Shown: piece after piece, positions 1 through 11,679 of the stretch | Numbering within the stretch: position 1 is the first letter of the stretch | Layout of the letters: each line of letters begins with the position of its first letter | Assembly: GCF_019649055.1 (NCBI RefSeq) | Contig: NW_026570238.1 | Location: forward strand, 1,488,001 to 1,552,000 | Source of the DNA: Paramacrobiotus metropolitanus | Taxonomy: Eukaryota; Tardigrada; Eutardigrada; Parachela; Macrobiotidae | Direction: 5' to 3' | Length of the DNA stretch: 64,000 nt | Notes under the pieces: model-generated | The model's database searches: none | Seen by the model: only the letters and a program-made list of their open reading frames with translations | Told to the model about the DNA's origin: nothing | Translations under genes and position numbers: made by a program

Positions 1-2290
1 ATAATTGCTGTAATCGTTCTATACCAGAAGGCGATATTTAATGTGTCTATTACGGTTTAACTCGTTTTCATTGGCAATCCAACTGAATTTGATCTCGCGG
101 TCCTGGACCAAAACGTTCACCGAATATTTGAAAAATCAGACACATTAGTTATAGGATGTTTTGTAGCTTCAGTATTTTGCAATGGTTACTAACAACGATT
201 TTAAATAAATTTATTTGTACTTTATGTATATGTATGTATTTGCATGACAGTACTATACTATAGTAATAGTGTAGTAATAGTACTATAGTAATAGTATACA
301 ATAGTACTGCCATGGTATATGGTATGTGCGTCGTGTTAAATTTTTATTATGAATTTTTTATTATTTATTTATGAGTATCTCAGTTAAATAAACTGGCCGC
401 AACAGCTTCTATTTTAGCCGTGTGTCCGACTGTCGGCTACGTAATACAGATGTTTAGTGCTTGCAATATTCTTACTTTAATATTTTTACTCTGGCTTTGC
501 CTAATTGTTCGGATCATGATCCGAACAATAACATGATCATGTTATATCTATATACAGAGTATTAGAAAATTGGTCTGTATTTTTGTGGCGTACTTTTGCC
601 TGAACCATGTTGTACAATATGCACTGCATTTTATTAATTGAGTAGGGCAACATGCGACGGCGCGGGCGAGTGTAGCATTGTTTAAGCAAGTTAAAGTCAC
701 AAGCTGTGTCGCAGTCTCTCCTTTACGTGATTTTGTCATGAATAGCCTTCACTTTCTTAATTGCGTTACAGCCGGTGAAAAAACCATCATAAAAGTTTCA
801 TGTCTGGAGCATATATGGCAGTAAACATAGAAATACTGCGGGCTTGATGATTTTTCTTGACCCTAAAAAGTATCACCTCATGAAATCCTGATGATGTTTA
901 TGTAAGAATCTGTGCGGAAGATGATGGTGGCGGGGCCGCCCGGCACAATCTAAATATGCGAGGCTCCCTTTCCTCATGATCACAAAAGATGGTCCAGAGT
1001 GGTTGATTAGAAAGAGGACTTGCAAGAAATGATCAATAAGTCTTTGACATATAGGAATATTTGACGAACTACACTGGTATGGGCTGAGCAAAGAAGTGCA
1101 AGCCGGAATCGAGCGGAGGACGTTGCCACACTTCTGTAACTAATGTAAAGCTAACTGGCTACCGAGGGATGTGCTGAAACCAAATCAACAGACACTTATA
1201 TGTTGCTTGAAAATTCTCAAGTATAAAGTGTGTACTGCTTCGTTTTAGACTAACCACAGACAAGACAGCTGTCTCTCACTTTCTGAAAGTTCGTTTTACA
1301 ATACATGAATCTTCGCACTATTAGTCTGACTTAGTGACTGAAAAGAATGATTAAAATGCCGTGGAATTTTATAGCCACAGTGAAACAGCCGAGCCGATGA
1401 TAACTTTGCCAGTGAAATCCCATCGAGTTTTACGCCGGTTATATCTATGGGATTACATCTTGTCCATCTTCCTCGGCGATAAAATCAATCCTAAAATTTT
1501 GGTGTGAAACGCTTATAACAGCACTTTCGTGTGAATATTGCATATGAGCCGGCACATGCAGTGAGGTAGTGTGGTGCATTTGTCTTGATACCGTTGTCAT
1601 TCTGGCTGATTGGTCATGAGCTACAATGGAATTTTAGCTGATTAATGAACAATTTTATGTACGTATGATACGAGATGTTCGGAAATTATCCCAAATTTTC
1701 GTTTTCTACTTGCCATTGCCTCACATCCGCATATATTTAAGTCAACAGCTATTCTTGCTTTTAAATACGAATTACTTACTTAAGTTTCTTTGGTGTGCGA
1801 GCTTTTCGTTTCCTCTCTGCATTTTTTTTTAAACATAAACATACGATACTTGGACCCTTGTTCCAAATTTTAACGATGCAATCGGTTTGGTTGCAGCGGG
1901 TGTAAAAAAACTTCGTTGCAAACGAACAAGACTGGATGGCTAAATTATGCACGGAATAAACTCCACGTACAACTATACGGTTGCTGTTGGTAAGTTTTTA
2001 CGGTCTGTATCGGCTGTTAATAATACTTATAGAAGTATAGATTTGAACGGATAAAATTACGCCAGAATGCAAAATTAAAATATCTAATTTTATGTTTAAT
2101 TTGAGTTAGGAGAAAGTGTGCCTTCGACGATGGGTCATTAATTTTACGAAACGGATCGGAAACGCTTAAAATAATTTGCCGGTTATCGAACGGAACAAAC
2201 TAACGTCGTGCTGATTGGCAAAGACATTTCAAATAGGATGTTATCTTAAGGATGCTGTCACGGAGACAGCAAACTTTGGACTGTGGATGG
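1..2290. other. Gene-poor stretch left of robo
   Basis: I see no convincing coding exon here. The short open frames on the minus strand (548-739 and 873-1091) have no recognisable domain and no paired splice sites. Local structure includes a simple run of CTATAGTAATAGTA-like units near 245-305 and two adjacent perfect palindromes at 504-545. The stretch may hold the promoter and 5' untranslated exons of the downstream Robo gene, but nothing in the sequence proves it. Confidence 0.5.
504..545. repeat. Two abutting perfect palindromes
   Basis: Positions 504-529 form a 26-base perfect inverted repeat with no spacer, centred on ATGAT. Positions 528-545 form a second, 18-base perfect palindrome centred on TGATCA. 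They share two bases. Either could extrude as a cruciform or bind a dimeric protein. No gene overlaps them. Confidence 0.85.
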
Positions 2291-2324
2291 ATGGTTTTTC
2301 TAGTAATAATACTCCCGCTTTACG
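2291..2324 (+). CDS. Candidate first coding exon (signal peptide) of robo
   Basis: An ATG at 2291 opens a short frame reading MVFLVIILPLY and ends after one base of the next codon at a GTAGGT donor. The exon therefore ends in phase 1, the phase needed to join the Ig1 exon at 4061; all later introns of the gene are also phase 1. The hydrophobic run would serve as the signal peptide that Robo proteins need and that is missing from the Ig1 exon. The intron would be about 1.7 kb. The call rests on phase, hydrophobicity and position only. Confidence 0.4.
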
Positions 2325-4060
2325 GTAGGTTTGTTCTCTAGAATCAGCATAAACACAGAAGCATACTATTACAGCAAAGTATAAACAAACAATTTCATTA
2401 AGTTTATTTGTACCCCATATTTTTCCTAATAATTTTCGCCTGTAGATTAGCAGTAATCTGCTTGTTCAAATTTTAGATTCTATGCTCATGCTTAGTAATC
2501 ATTTGAAACAGGACGTAACCTTTCTGTATAGAGGAAAAATGTCAAGATTTCATACACATACGATGTAACTAACAGTGGCGAAAAAACGGTACCAAACAGC
2601 TACGCCTTCCTTATAGTGTATCTGTAACTAAAGGGTAACCCTTAACAGTAGGCAGCTGTGAGCTGGCGCCTGTAATATTTAAAAACAAGCAGATTTTTAA
2701 TACCATAAACATAATTAGGCACTTGGCGACTCGTCTTTGAAAATTGTTCCGTACATCAGCATAAACACATCTGATAGGTTTTATACGTAAGATGCTTGAA
2801 CGATGCTGCAATACAAAAGTATGAAGGCTTAAGCGCAAGTTGCGTAAACGCTCCTCCAAACTACCCGTAGTTCAAAATACTATCCATATTTTCAGAATAC
2901 TATCCAATTTCCAAAATTTTATGCTTTTGCAGATTCCATAGTCCATACGATAAGAAAAATAATTTGTTTTTTATACTTCTGTTACTTTTGAGCTATGATC
3001 TCATTTTACCATTTCCTCAAAATGACCGGACCACGTGATTAAAACTTCTCGTGCAGTTATAAACTTACGACGTGTTACAAATCGAATGCATACAATAACA
3101 TATGCACAGACGAAGTTGCAAATGGCTACTGAAAACTAGAATGTGTATTTCACTTCTCGTCGATCGCAGTACGAGTTTCTAATTTCCAAATGGCATTCAC
3201 TCATCGCAAATGATACATGAAAGAGGTATAGCTACGTATATTTAAAACTCACAACCACTTAAAGTGTTCAATGAATTCTTTAAATATTTACAAACGGTTT
3301 ATATAGGTGAAACCAGCTGGGATAAGGATTGTGCGTTAGATGCAGAAGTCCGTTAAATCATGCATGCATGTCTCACGCAAAGGTGTATCGTGCGTTTCGT
3401 AAACAACTGCGTAATTTTAGAATTTGTGCTAATTCTGTTAGACAGTACTTGATCAAGAAAATATACAAACACAAACAATCAAAGGAACGCCAGGATATTA
3501 GACAAAATCGCGAAATGCAAATAGGAAACTATTAGAAAATGAGTTTTCTGCATCGAAGTTGCCAGTTATTCATTTCTCCCGAGTCGAATTGACAATTTTC
3601 GCTTAAAACTGTGAATCGTTCCGTACGGCTTACTGTTTTTTTTTGCTGTAATATGTATGTAAAATTTATATGATAACGAAATTCGACTGCCTGCTTTAGA
3701 AAGGATCCAGGTTAAAAAACCCATGCTAGGCTGTCACCCTAGCCGGAAACGGGCTATTTGCTCTGACGCGAACTAATTTAAAACAAAATTCTTTAGAAAT
3801 AAAATTTTACACTAATTCCAGTGACTGAGTGACAAGGTTTGTATGAATAGGTACACCGATTAAAATTCTGTGTGTACATGTAGTTTTATAAAACCTAACA
3901 TTTGCATTTATAATCGACATTAACGGTCACAGCTGTATGGCTGTACGCTTTGCAATATACTGGAATATAATTTACATCTTATTGCGGTTACTACTGTAGT
4001 AGCATTAGTGATCGATGGAAAGCAGACTATTTTTTGCAGTTGTTACGCACACTTCCGCAG
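2325..4060 (+). other. Putative first intron or 5' region of robo
   Basis: No coding exon is supported here. The 68-residue frame at 3329-3535 has no domain or splice context. Positions 3710-3770 hold three short adjacent hairpins; the middle one has a seven-base CTGTCAC loop like a tRNA-Asp anticodon loop, but no complete tRNA can be folded. Confidence 0.4.
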
Positions 4061-7000
4061 CAACTCATAGACCATCATTTGGGTCAATTGGCGGACGAGC
4101 ACCAAAAATCATTGAGCACCCAGCGGATGTGATCGTCCGTAAAAATGAGCCGGCCGTATTACAATGCAAAGCGGATGGACTGCCCGTTCCCCAGATTTCA
4201 TGGTATAAAGATCATGGGGAATTGATTAGCAGCTCCGCGTCCATTCCACTTTCCGCGGTATCAACATTCCTTAATCATAATCCCGATCAGGAGTTGGAAT
4301 TGCCCCGTATTACACAGCACTCAAATGGGGGCGCCTTACATTTCTCCCGCGTCATACACAATAAAAAGGGCAAATCGGACAGCGGTGTTTACTTTTGTTT
4401 AGCCCGAAATAAATTTGGAGAGGCACGGAGCAATAATGCCAGCTTACAAGTAGCGTGTAAGTTCCGTTTCTTTACTGGCTGCCGTTGTTTGGCAGTGGTA
4501 TCGTATTCCACATTATTTCGCGGCTGATCAATTGAACAGCATACAATAATACTGAAATGTAAACTATACGGCTTCCCCTCATCGCATGTGTACGAATATA
4601 TGTATCGATTTCACAGTTTTGCGTGATGAATTTCGCCGCTCACCCAACAGCAGTGTCCGAGTGGCAGCTGCTGATAACGCACTTCTTGAATGTCAACCCC
4701 CGAGAGGCATCCCGAAACCGAAGATCACGTGGAAACGCGATGGTGTAGAGTTAAAACTAACTGGTCGATTTGTTTTGATGGATGATGGCAATCTGCTGAT
4801 AACCGGAACAAAACTTTCCGACACAGGAAGCTATACATGCCTGGCTGAAAATGTAGCCGGCAGCCGAGAATCACCGCCGAGCGCGCTGGTTGTGTTCTCA
4901 CGCCCAGTGATCACTTTGCCTCCACAGGATGTCACAGGTAAAAGTGGAATCACTTATACCGTACGAGTCATCATGCGCGTTCACGAGGGACATAACATGT
5001 GTTTTTACCTTCGCACCATTCAGTGAAATAATTATCTACAAGATATACGTTATTAAATTTTATACACATTGGCCTTGCACTGGTGGCTCGAAAGAAAAAA
5101 CCAACAAGACGCACGCGGTGTGTCTTGCCCGTACAGCAGCTGGGGACTATTGATTGTTGTGTGATTGGTCACACCCGGGAAACCATTACATTCATCAGTA
5201 ATTACACTCCCGGAAATTATATTTGATCCAACTTTGTCAAGCTTAATTTGCAGTACTTCTCTTGACGTTACTGGTACAGGAATACCAGAATTCAGCTAGT
5301 ACATGTTTATCCCCTTATATACAAGTATGTACTGCTAGCACTGCATTGCACTAATCCGCTACCGGCTCGATTTAATGAGTTCTCGTACCATTTAAAACTG
5401 AAAAAAACTGCTGGCCACAGAGTTCCGGTTAGAAAAAAATTTCAAACTGCTGTCGGCAACTGATAAAATTAATTATAATAACTATAATTATAATTTTTTA
5501 CTGGTTATGCATTGTAAAATCCAAAATATGATGTGCTGCTTTCATACAATGTGAGAAGGTCACGTTTTTTTGTGTTAAATTTAGAATTACCGAAATTGCC
5601 ATTACCGGCATCACAATTAATCATTACATCTGGATGCGTTTTCCACTATTAATGTGGGCATTGCTCTTGTTGCAGCACTTGCGGAGCTGAACGTTGTCTT
5701 CGACTGCCAAGCCACCGGCGATCCCAAGCCAACGATAGCTTGGCGAAAGACGGACGGGAGATCAGTAACACAGGATACACGATTTGCAGTGGAGGAAGAC
5801 GGCGGATTACGTATCGAACATGTTAGTCCTTCCGATGAGGGCGCCTACGTGTGTCAAGCCGATAATCTGCACGGATCAGCGACAGCCACTGCCCACTTGA
5901 CAATCCATACACGTCCCACTTTCCTCTTCGCGCCCCGGGATCAGATCGTGTCGGTCAACTCCATGGTCAGCATGGAATGTGTGACCACAGGCAAGGCTAA
6001 CACGCAGCTGTTTAATAACATACACACTCACTTCCGGGATGTGTATTTGTAATTGTGATTCTATTGTGGCTAACATAATTCACAGGCAATCCACCACCGG
6101 CTGTCTTCTGGTCCAAAGAGGGCAGTCAAATCCTCATGTTTCCTGGTCAGCCGCACGGTCGATATGTTGTGCACACGGACGGAACACTGCTCATTGAGAA
6201 GGCGTCCATGGACGATACGGGTTATTACATCTGCTCCGCCCTCTCCGTAGCCGGTTCAGCGCTAGCACGCGGCCATGTGCAAATTATCCCGGCCGTTTCC
6301 GCTCCGCCACCGATCATTGTCACCGGCCCATCCAACCAGACATTAGCCGTTAATTCCATTGCCATTCTGCCGTGTCACGCCATGGGACCGCCGGTGCCGT
6401 CGGTGCACTGGCTAAAAGACGGTGTACTGTTGTTGCTTGCAAATAATCCCCGGATACAGCTATTAGATTCCGGTACACTGCAGTTATCTGATCTCCGCAT
6501 CACCGACTCCGGTATCTACACCTGTATTGCCTCATCGGAAAGTGGTGAGACAATGTGGTCGGCCGGATTAGTGGTGGAGGATCCCACCAATCCGCAGGTA
6601 ATGTTTCACCGTATGCCGGATACCGATCTGCCGGCAGCACCGTCACAGCCTTTCGTTCTCAATGTAACGGAAACCAGTATAGAAATAAGCTGGCGCAGCG
6701 GAAACAACGCAGCCGATCTCACCCATTCCGGCAGTCCGGCGCTGGTATATCGGATTGAGTATTTCTGCTTCGATCAGCCCTCCAGCTGGATTATTGTGAC
6801 GCAATCGGCGCTAACGAACCATTACGTTATTACGGGTCTAAAGCCGGATGCCTCGTATATATTCCTGGTGCGTGCCGTCAATCAATACGGAATATCGCCG
6901 CCCAGTAAAGTTTCCGAGCTGGTTAGAACGGAGGGCACTGCGCATCCGGTGCTTGATTATGAATTAGCCGAGGTTAAGGAACGACTGGGACATGATGTGG

Positions 7001-10000
7001 TGAAAATTGATGCGATTAAACCAGTTTCGGCCACCGCGGTTAATATTCATTGGACGATCCTCCGTGATGAGAAATACATTGCCGGATATTTAATTACCTA
7101 CCATGATGTGTCATCACCCCAGCACAACATGACATCAATCAGAATCAGCAAAGGCTCAGCGCCGCATTACACTCTATTTAATTTAAAGAAATTTACCACG
7201 TACGAAATCTCGTTAACCCCCTTCTACAAGGACATTATGGGCAAAGTCAGCAACTCCGTCACAACGATGACGCTCCAGGACGGTAAATGAACGCTGGCGT
7301 CGAGATGACAGAAAAATTTGTTAGCAGAAATGTAACATGGTAGTTAATGATAACAAAAACTTGTTTTGACAGTTCCCGATGAGCCTCCTCAAAACATACG
7401 AGTTCAGCTGGTCAACTTGACAGCTCTGCAAATCCACTGGACGCCACCTGTCGCGTCACTTAATGGAAAATTGGCGGGATATCGGATTTTTGTTATACCC
7501 ACCGGTGCGTCCACCACGTCAGTTCATGGCGGAAATAGCTCGTTTGTCATCAGTCAAGTGCGAAACATCAGTGTTGACCAAAGTGACGCGACCACGCAGG
7601 TCATTGGAAACTTAACAACCGGCATGCGTTACCGCATTACACTAGCGGCTAGAACGGACGCCGGCTTGGGAGTGCTAAGTAAACCCTTATACATCCGCAT
7701 GGGTAAGAACAAACCAAATTTTGATACCGTATTTAAGGGAATTAGTATAATAAAAATATATGTAGAAATTAAAACATACCGTAAAATTATTACAGTATAC
7801 GCGCAGCAAATACAGCACTTTATGCATTATAGCATGCCATGTTCTAATCACCGAAGTCTAATGATCAAATTCATTCTGTATACTTTCTGTTCTAACATAA
7901 TACTGTATAAGGCTTGATAGAAAATGGCACCGTTTGAAAATTGCCCAAATCCAGATTGACCGAAGCAACGTTTCGTTTTGTGATCAGTTTCGGTGGCGTT
8001 TGCTGACAATTAAACTTCTTCGATGGTTGATGAACACTTGCGCTAGCAATAATTTTTCAGAGCCAAATATTGCCGACACCGCCCATCTTCTGCAGCAACC
8101 ATGGTTTTTGGCAGTTCTCGGGGTTGTGATTTTGTTACTACTCATCACACTATTCTTTATGTTCATTTTGCGAAGAAAGGAAAAAGACGGTTATTATAAA
8201 ACATCAGAATATTCATCATCGCACGCTCCCAGTCTGCCTTTCCATCCTTGCGCCCATCTCATTACAACCGAGCACGGCACTCTTCTGCCGAATTCCATCG
8301 TTGGACTTGGAACTGGTCCAGGCTGCGCCAACTGCGGCAATGTCACATCCGCTCATCATAATCCTTGCTCAGAGAATTCAAGTTGGTTACGATCCGATAA
8401 CGAATGGACCAAATGCAAATTGCATCAGGGGATGTTTATGGCTAATGCGGCCGACAGTGCAGTGTATAAAGAGACCAATTCCCTCCTGCGAACCGGCAAA
8501 CGCACATGTCCGATACATGGTCATACGGTTGATTTGGGGCATGCCGAACGTCGACCGTCAATGGATAACAATGGGGTAGAAAAACTGGAAAGAGATGACA
8601 ATCGGCTGGTGTCCGGTAGTAGCGGTAGTGGAACCGAAACAGGTAACCACAGTACGTCGTCTAAAGCGCAGTCCTATCCGGAAACGGTCAGCGTGCATAG
8701 CCAGCGCTCCACTCCACAGAGCCAACGCTCCAATAAGCGTAATAATTCCGCGGCACATTTGCCCGTGATTCCCGTAAACTGGGCCGACCTCCTACCACCG
8801 CCTCCACAACATCCGCCGCCAGATCAATCACAAACTTCCTGCTTATTCACCAACGACTGCGACGATAACGATGATAACTTTACGGCATTAGATTACAAGT
8901 GCAATAAACATAAATACCGCGGCGATGTTTTCCGTACTACACCCTGCGAACACAACCATAATCTCCGGAGCGATTATCCCTTCGACGAAACCGGTGACTT
9001 GTTGAACAGGACTCGCCAAAGACCCGCTTCCGCATTGCGATCACCTGTGCAAGCTAGGAAGGTTCCACCGATCCAGGCCAGCCTGGACAGGGCATTGGTG
9101 TACGCACCACAGCGTTTAGGACACAGAGATACTCGTACCGCTTCCGTTTTCCGCCAGTTCATGCCGCATAGTCTGTCAAAGACAAGGAGTTTCGAATCGA
9201 GCATTGCCAACGAAGACACCGAGCTGGGTACGTCATTCACCTGTCACAACCCATATGTACAAGGGTCAAGCGTTTAATTTCGAATCGGCTGATATATAAG
9301 AAATGACTTCGTGCCGAGTACGCTTTTGTATCTGATGCCAAGAAAAGCTTAAAACTTGACTCCCATTTCTCGCCGTTTTTAGGAAACGGGAGCAGTGAAA
9401 ATGATCCAAACGATGTGGACTTTATCGACGATGGCGTGCACAGCGAGACCAGTCCGTGTCTCAGTTCCGAGGCATCTTTCTTCTTGGATACAGAAGTTTT
9501 CAGGAGAAGTCAACCGGGCACCGAATTGAGTCGACCAGTACGAGAGCCACCCAGACGGGGTAACGATGCCGAACCGCATTCAAGAGTCTCTAACACATAC
9601 CGCACCGGTGCGGTTGCTGTTACCGGAAATGGCACCCGACCGCCGAAACCTGTTTCGAGGGCGCGGGGAGTGTTGCAACATCAAGTGGATGCGGGCTGGC
9701 AACAACCACTATCAGTGCACCGCCAAGGCCCACCAAAAAAGCCGAAGAGTAAATCCACCTTACCAAAATCATGTTATACGAGCACATAGTATTTTGTACA
9801 CGTACGGTGTTGCAGGAACAACGCGCGGGTACCGCAGTGCGGCAAATTCGTCTTGCCCGAGACCCGAATTCTCTGTGATGACTCTCCCCGTGGAACGGGC
9901 AGAACGACGTGCACTCCGGGATCTAAAGGTCAAAGTGCATGCAGATGAGCGACCAAAAAAGATATCGGCAGTGCAGTTAGCAGCCAACGAAACAAAGATA

Positions 10001-10051
10001 GTCGATATGACCAGTCAAAACAATCATAAAATGCTTCCACTAAACATGTAA
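4061..10051 (+). CDS. robo: Roundabout-family axon guidance receptor (Robo)
   Basis: Single-pass receptor for the midline repellent Slit. Exons: 4061-4456 (or from 4040), 4617-4937, 5676-5990, 6086-7282, 7373-7702, 8061-9227, 9383-9748 and 9816-10051; all introns are phase 1, and with the candidate exon at 2291 the protein is about 1450 residues. Domain order is five Ig domains, three fibronectin III domains, a transmembrane helix (near LAVLGVVILLLLITLFFMF) and a long cytoplasmic tail, the exact Robo layout. Ig1 begins PKIIEHPADVIV with WYKD, and Ig5 carries VHWLKDGV. The tail has WADLLPPPPQHPPP, matching the Robo CC2 motif that binds Ena/VASP proteins; CC0, CC1 and CC3 were not clearly found. 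One 1197-base exon encodes Ig4, Ig5, FN1 and FN2 together. The intron at 5991-6085 starts with GC rather than GT. Confidence 0.93.
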
Positions 10052-10292
10052 AACGACAGTCTGTTCTAATTATTTCTAGTCATTAGTGTTTGTTTTAAAT
10101 TAGAGCTCTTGGTAACACAGCATTGTTAAAAAAGCTATTGTAATTCATTCTGCCGTCATAGTTTTATTGCTACTATACTGTGTGTGTGTGTTACTGAAAC
10201 TGATTGTATAGTTGGTGTGGTTTTTACGTTTTAATACTAACTACAAATAGAAACCACAGCGTATTGCTTGCCGCGCTTTTGTTTAACATGAA

Positions 10293-10302
10293 AATAAATA
10301 AA
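10293..10302 (+). promoter_or_regulatory. Overlapping polyadenylation signals of robo
   Basis: Two overlapping AATAAA hexamers lie about 240 bases after the robo stop codon and are the likely cleavage signal of its mRNA. Confidence 0.55.
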
Positions 10303-11679
10303 ATGTGATGATTTGCACTGTCAGAAAACTATATAGTGTAATTTATGTTACTCGTTATACAGGTGGAGTGAGAGTCAAATTGTGCAAAACAATGCTGTTA
10401 GTACAGCACCCGGATTAGAACTAAGTAATTATAGAGATAAAACAGCTCCGTACACATGCAGTAAAGATTCGAAATTTATATGCATCTGCATCGTAACGAG
10501 ATGAGGGTTTACATTTTGGGTATTGCAGTTGTACCATTGTATGTATTGTACGGTACCTTCAAGCCTTCACACAATATTAATTCGAGAGTCGGGACTCGGA
10601 TCCAGTGTTTTATTTAAATGCTTCGTTATCGATTTTGCGGCTGCAGGTACGAGTATATAAATATCACGATTTCACACCTGTTGCTTACAATTATGTACCT
10701 ACAGTACGTTGAATGAATACTTCTGTGGCAACTTTTAAATATTTGCTACTAGAGTAGTACGAAATACTCTCGATAATATTTTTACGAATTATTATCGAGA
10801 GTCTATTGTGCAATGCGTTATGGGTGTTTCCGATCAACGATGTCAGAAATTCATAATAACATCATGACATATTTCGAAGGAGGAGGACAAACTTCGAAAC
10901 ACACAAAGCAACCACAAAAGAACTTCAACATTTCTGGGAATTCCTTCCTGACAAAAACTTTGTTAAAGGTTGTGGTATTGACCACATACGCTGGCGCTAT
11001 TGCGTATGGTTGGACCACGGTGGGCTTGACTACCTTAGTTACAGGAAGTCTCTTGAAACGTACGAGTCGGCAACAACATCTTTTACTTTTTCAGACGCTG
11101 CCGTCGACCGCGCATAAAACTCGCCATCGTAAACAATTAAATATGCTAATTATTTTTTGTTGAACTGTTCTTCCAAAATATTCGTTCCGTATTATTTAGT
11201 TGTACTCGTAGTTACTGGTAGTAAGCGCTTGAAGTGTGCAGTACTCACCAGAAGTGCATGTTTGTGACACTCGTACTGAATGGTACGTCAGCGAAAAGTG
11301 TTCATATCGGCTGAGACTAGAGACTACCACACCTCGGTTTGCGATAGCATCCCTTGATCGAGCACATTTTTTTGCGAGCTGAATGGCAAATCGGACGTGT
11401 CATGCATGATAACGCTGTGACATGACCTAGATCGTGAAATTTGCAAGAGCCCGTTCTTCTGCCAGACATTAAACCCCGCTGTTAGAAAAACGATATTCGG
11501 AGTTATTCTTTTGGTAATGCATTTCCGCAACAGGTTCCAACAGATGGGACAATTCAACGATCTGTATCCATTCCTTGAGTCTTGTTAAGTTCTGGCAAAT
11601 CACCTGTGGAGAATTCTAAGCAACAAGCCAGCATATTATTCCCATTGCTGTCATTAGAATTCAGTTTGATAGTGACAGC
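10303..11679. other. Intergenic stretch between robo and the RRM-RING gene
   Basis: No supported gene. A 116-codon frame at 10813-11163 contains one hydrophobic stretch (VVVLTTYAGAIAYGWTTVGL), but frames this long are expected by chance in DNA of this composition. A 12-base perfect inverted repeat lies at 10766-10802. The right end should hold the promoter of the gene starting at 11680. Confidence 0.45.
10766..10802. repeat. 12-bp perfect hairpin
   Basis: ACTCTCGATAAT at 10766-10777 is matched by its exact reverse complement at 10791-10802, leaving a 13-base loop. There is no T-run or downstream gene that would make it a terminator. It could be a remnant of a mobile element or a protein-binding site. 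Confidence 0.75.

Noticed and set aside
1949-1990. Alternative first exon for robo with a GTAAGT donor in phase 1
   Set aside because: The reading MHGINSTYNYTVAV is not hydrophobic enough for a signal peptide; the exon at 2291 fits better, though this could be an untranslated or alternative exon.
3712-3775. tRNA-Asp-like hairpin with a CTGTCAC loop
   Set aside because: The anticodon-type loop is present but no acceptor stem, D arm or T arm with a TTCGA loop can be formed, so a tRNA gene is not supported.
10813-11163. 116-codon frame with one hydrophobic helix
   Set aside because: Frames of this length are expected by chance several times in the window, and no family is recognisable.
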